A DNA stretch of 5,302 nucleotides, from positions 1-5,302 of the forward strand of contig CALHQN010000347.1 in NCBI GenBank assembly GCA_938036585.1, given 5' to 3'. This document shows, one piece after another, positions 5,131 to 5,302 of the stretch. The notes beneath the pieces were generated by a model. That model searched no databases, was not told where the DNA came from, and saw nothing but the letters and a program-made list of their open reading frames with translations. Position numbers and translations under genes: made by a program. The first letter of the stretch is position 1; each line of letters starts with the position of its first letter. This DNA is from an uncultured Campylobacter sp. Its GTDB lineage: Bacteria; Campylobacterota; Campylobacteria; Campylobacterales; Campylobacteraceae.

Positions 5131-5302
5131 TCTGTGGGTTTAAAATTTAATCGGTCTTTGCGGGCGCCTAAAATTATTATTTTATCGGCTGCTTTTCTTT
5201 TAGTTTAAATTTAGACGGGCTTTGCTGGCGCTCTTGCGGTGTGCTTGCACTGCGCGCCGCTTATGGGTTATTTGCTAGGTGGGTGCTTGGACGTACACTT
5301 TG
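5131..5302. other. Region downstream of ruvB, no gene supported
   Basis: No start with a convincing SD is visible. A frame from ATG at 5263 stays open to the window end but has no ribosome binding site and only 13 codons. An AT-only inverted repeat, TAAAAT-TATT-ATTTTA (5169-5184), follows ruvB and is followed by a T-rich stretch, but its stem is too weak to call a terminator. Confidence 0.4.

Overview
The window most likely comes from a relatively GC-rich Campylobacter of the oral group (C. gracilis, C. rectus, C. showae and C. curvus are the candidates). The strongest clue is a complete tmRNA gene on the minus strand whose tag reads ANNVKFAPAYAKAA, the tag I know from Campylobacter. The AAATTT-rich spacers between GC-rich genes and the extended -10 promoters (TGC-TAAAAT, TGC-TAGAAT) fit the same group. 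I cannot fix the species from sequence alone.

Layout: (1) 1-152, minus strand: the 5' end of a probable lipoprotein gene that runs off the window. A doubtful 28-residue ORF lies just upstream of it. (2) 432-793, minus strand: ssrA (tmRNA), with an almost ideal sigma70 promoter. (3) 892-1689, plus strand: panB, divergent from ssrA across a 98-bp shared promoter region. (4) 1753-2420, plus strand: a vapBC-type toxin-antitoxin pair. The antitoxin is intact, but the toxin carries an in-frame TAA at codon 31 and is otherwise complete with its catalytic residues. (5) 2525-3241, plus strand: an unrecognised membrane-anchored protein starting at TTG. (6) 3242-4113: about 870 bp without a convincing gene, containing a degenerate tandem array with a 13-15 bp period built on a (C/T)AAA(A/T)TT core. 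(7) 4114-5130, plus strand: complete ruvB. (8) 5131-5302: no supportable gene.

panB, ruvB and ssrA are housekeeping genes for pantothenate/CoA synthesis, Holliday-junction migration and ribosome rescue. From memory, panB and ruvB are direct neighbours in relatives such as Helicobacter pylori. The 2.4 kb between them here looks like an accessory insertion: a decayed toxin-antitoxin module, an orphan membrane protein of lower GC content, and a repeat-filled spacer. The sequences just after panB and just before ruvB share a nearly identical 15-16 bp string, which could mark the junction but could also be background AT-rich sequence.

The points most worth a second look are the nonsense-interrupted vapC, the ~14-bp array, the palindrome that exactly fills the promoter spacer of vapB, and the unknown TTG-start membrane protein. 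I found no clear evidence of a new multi-gene system.
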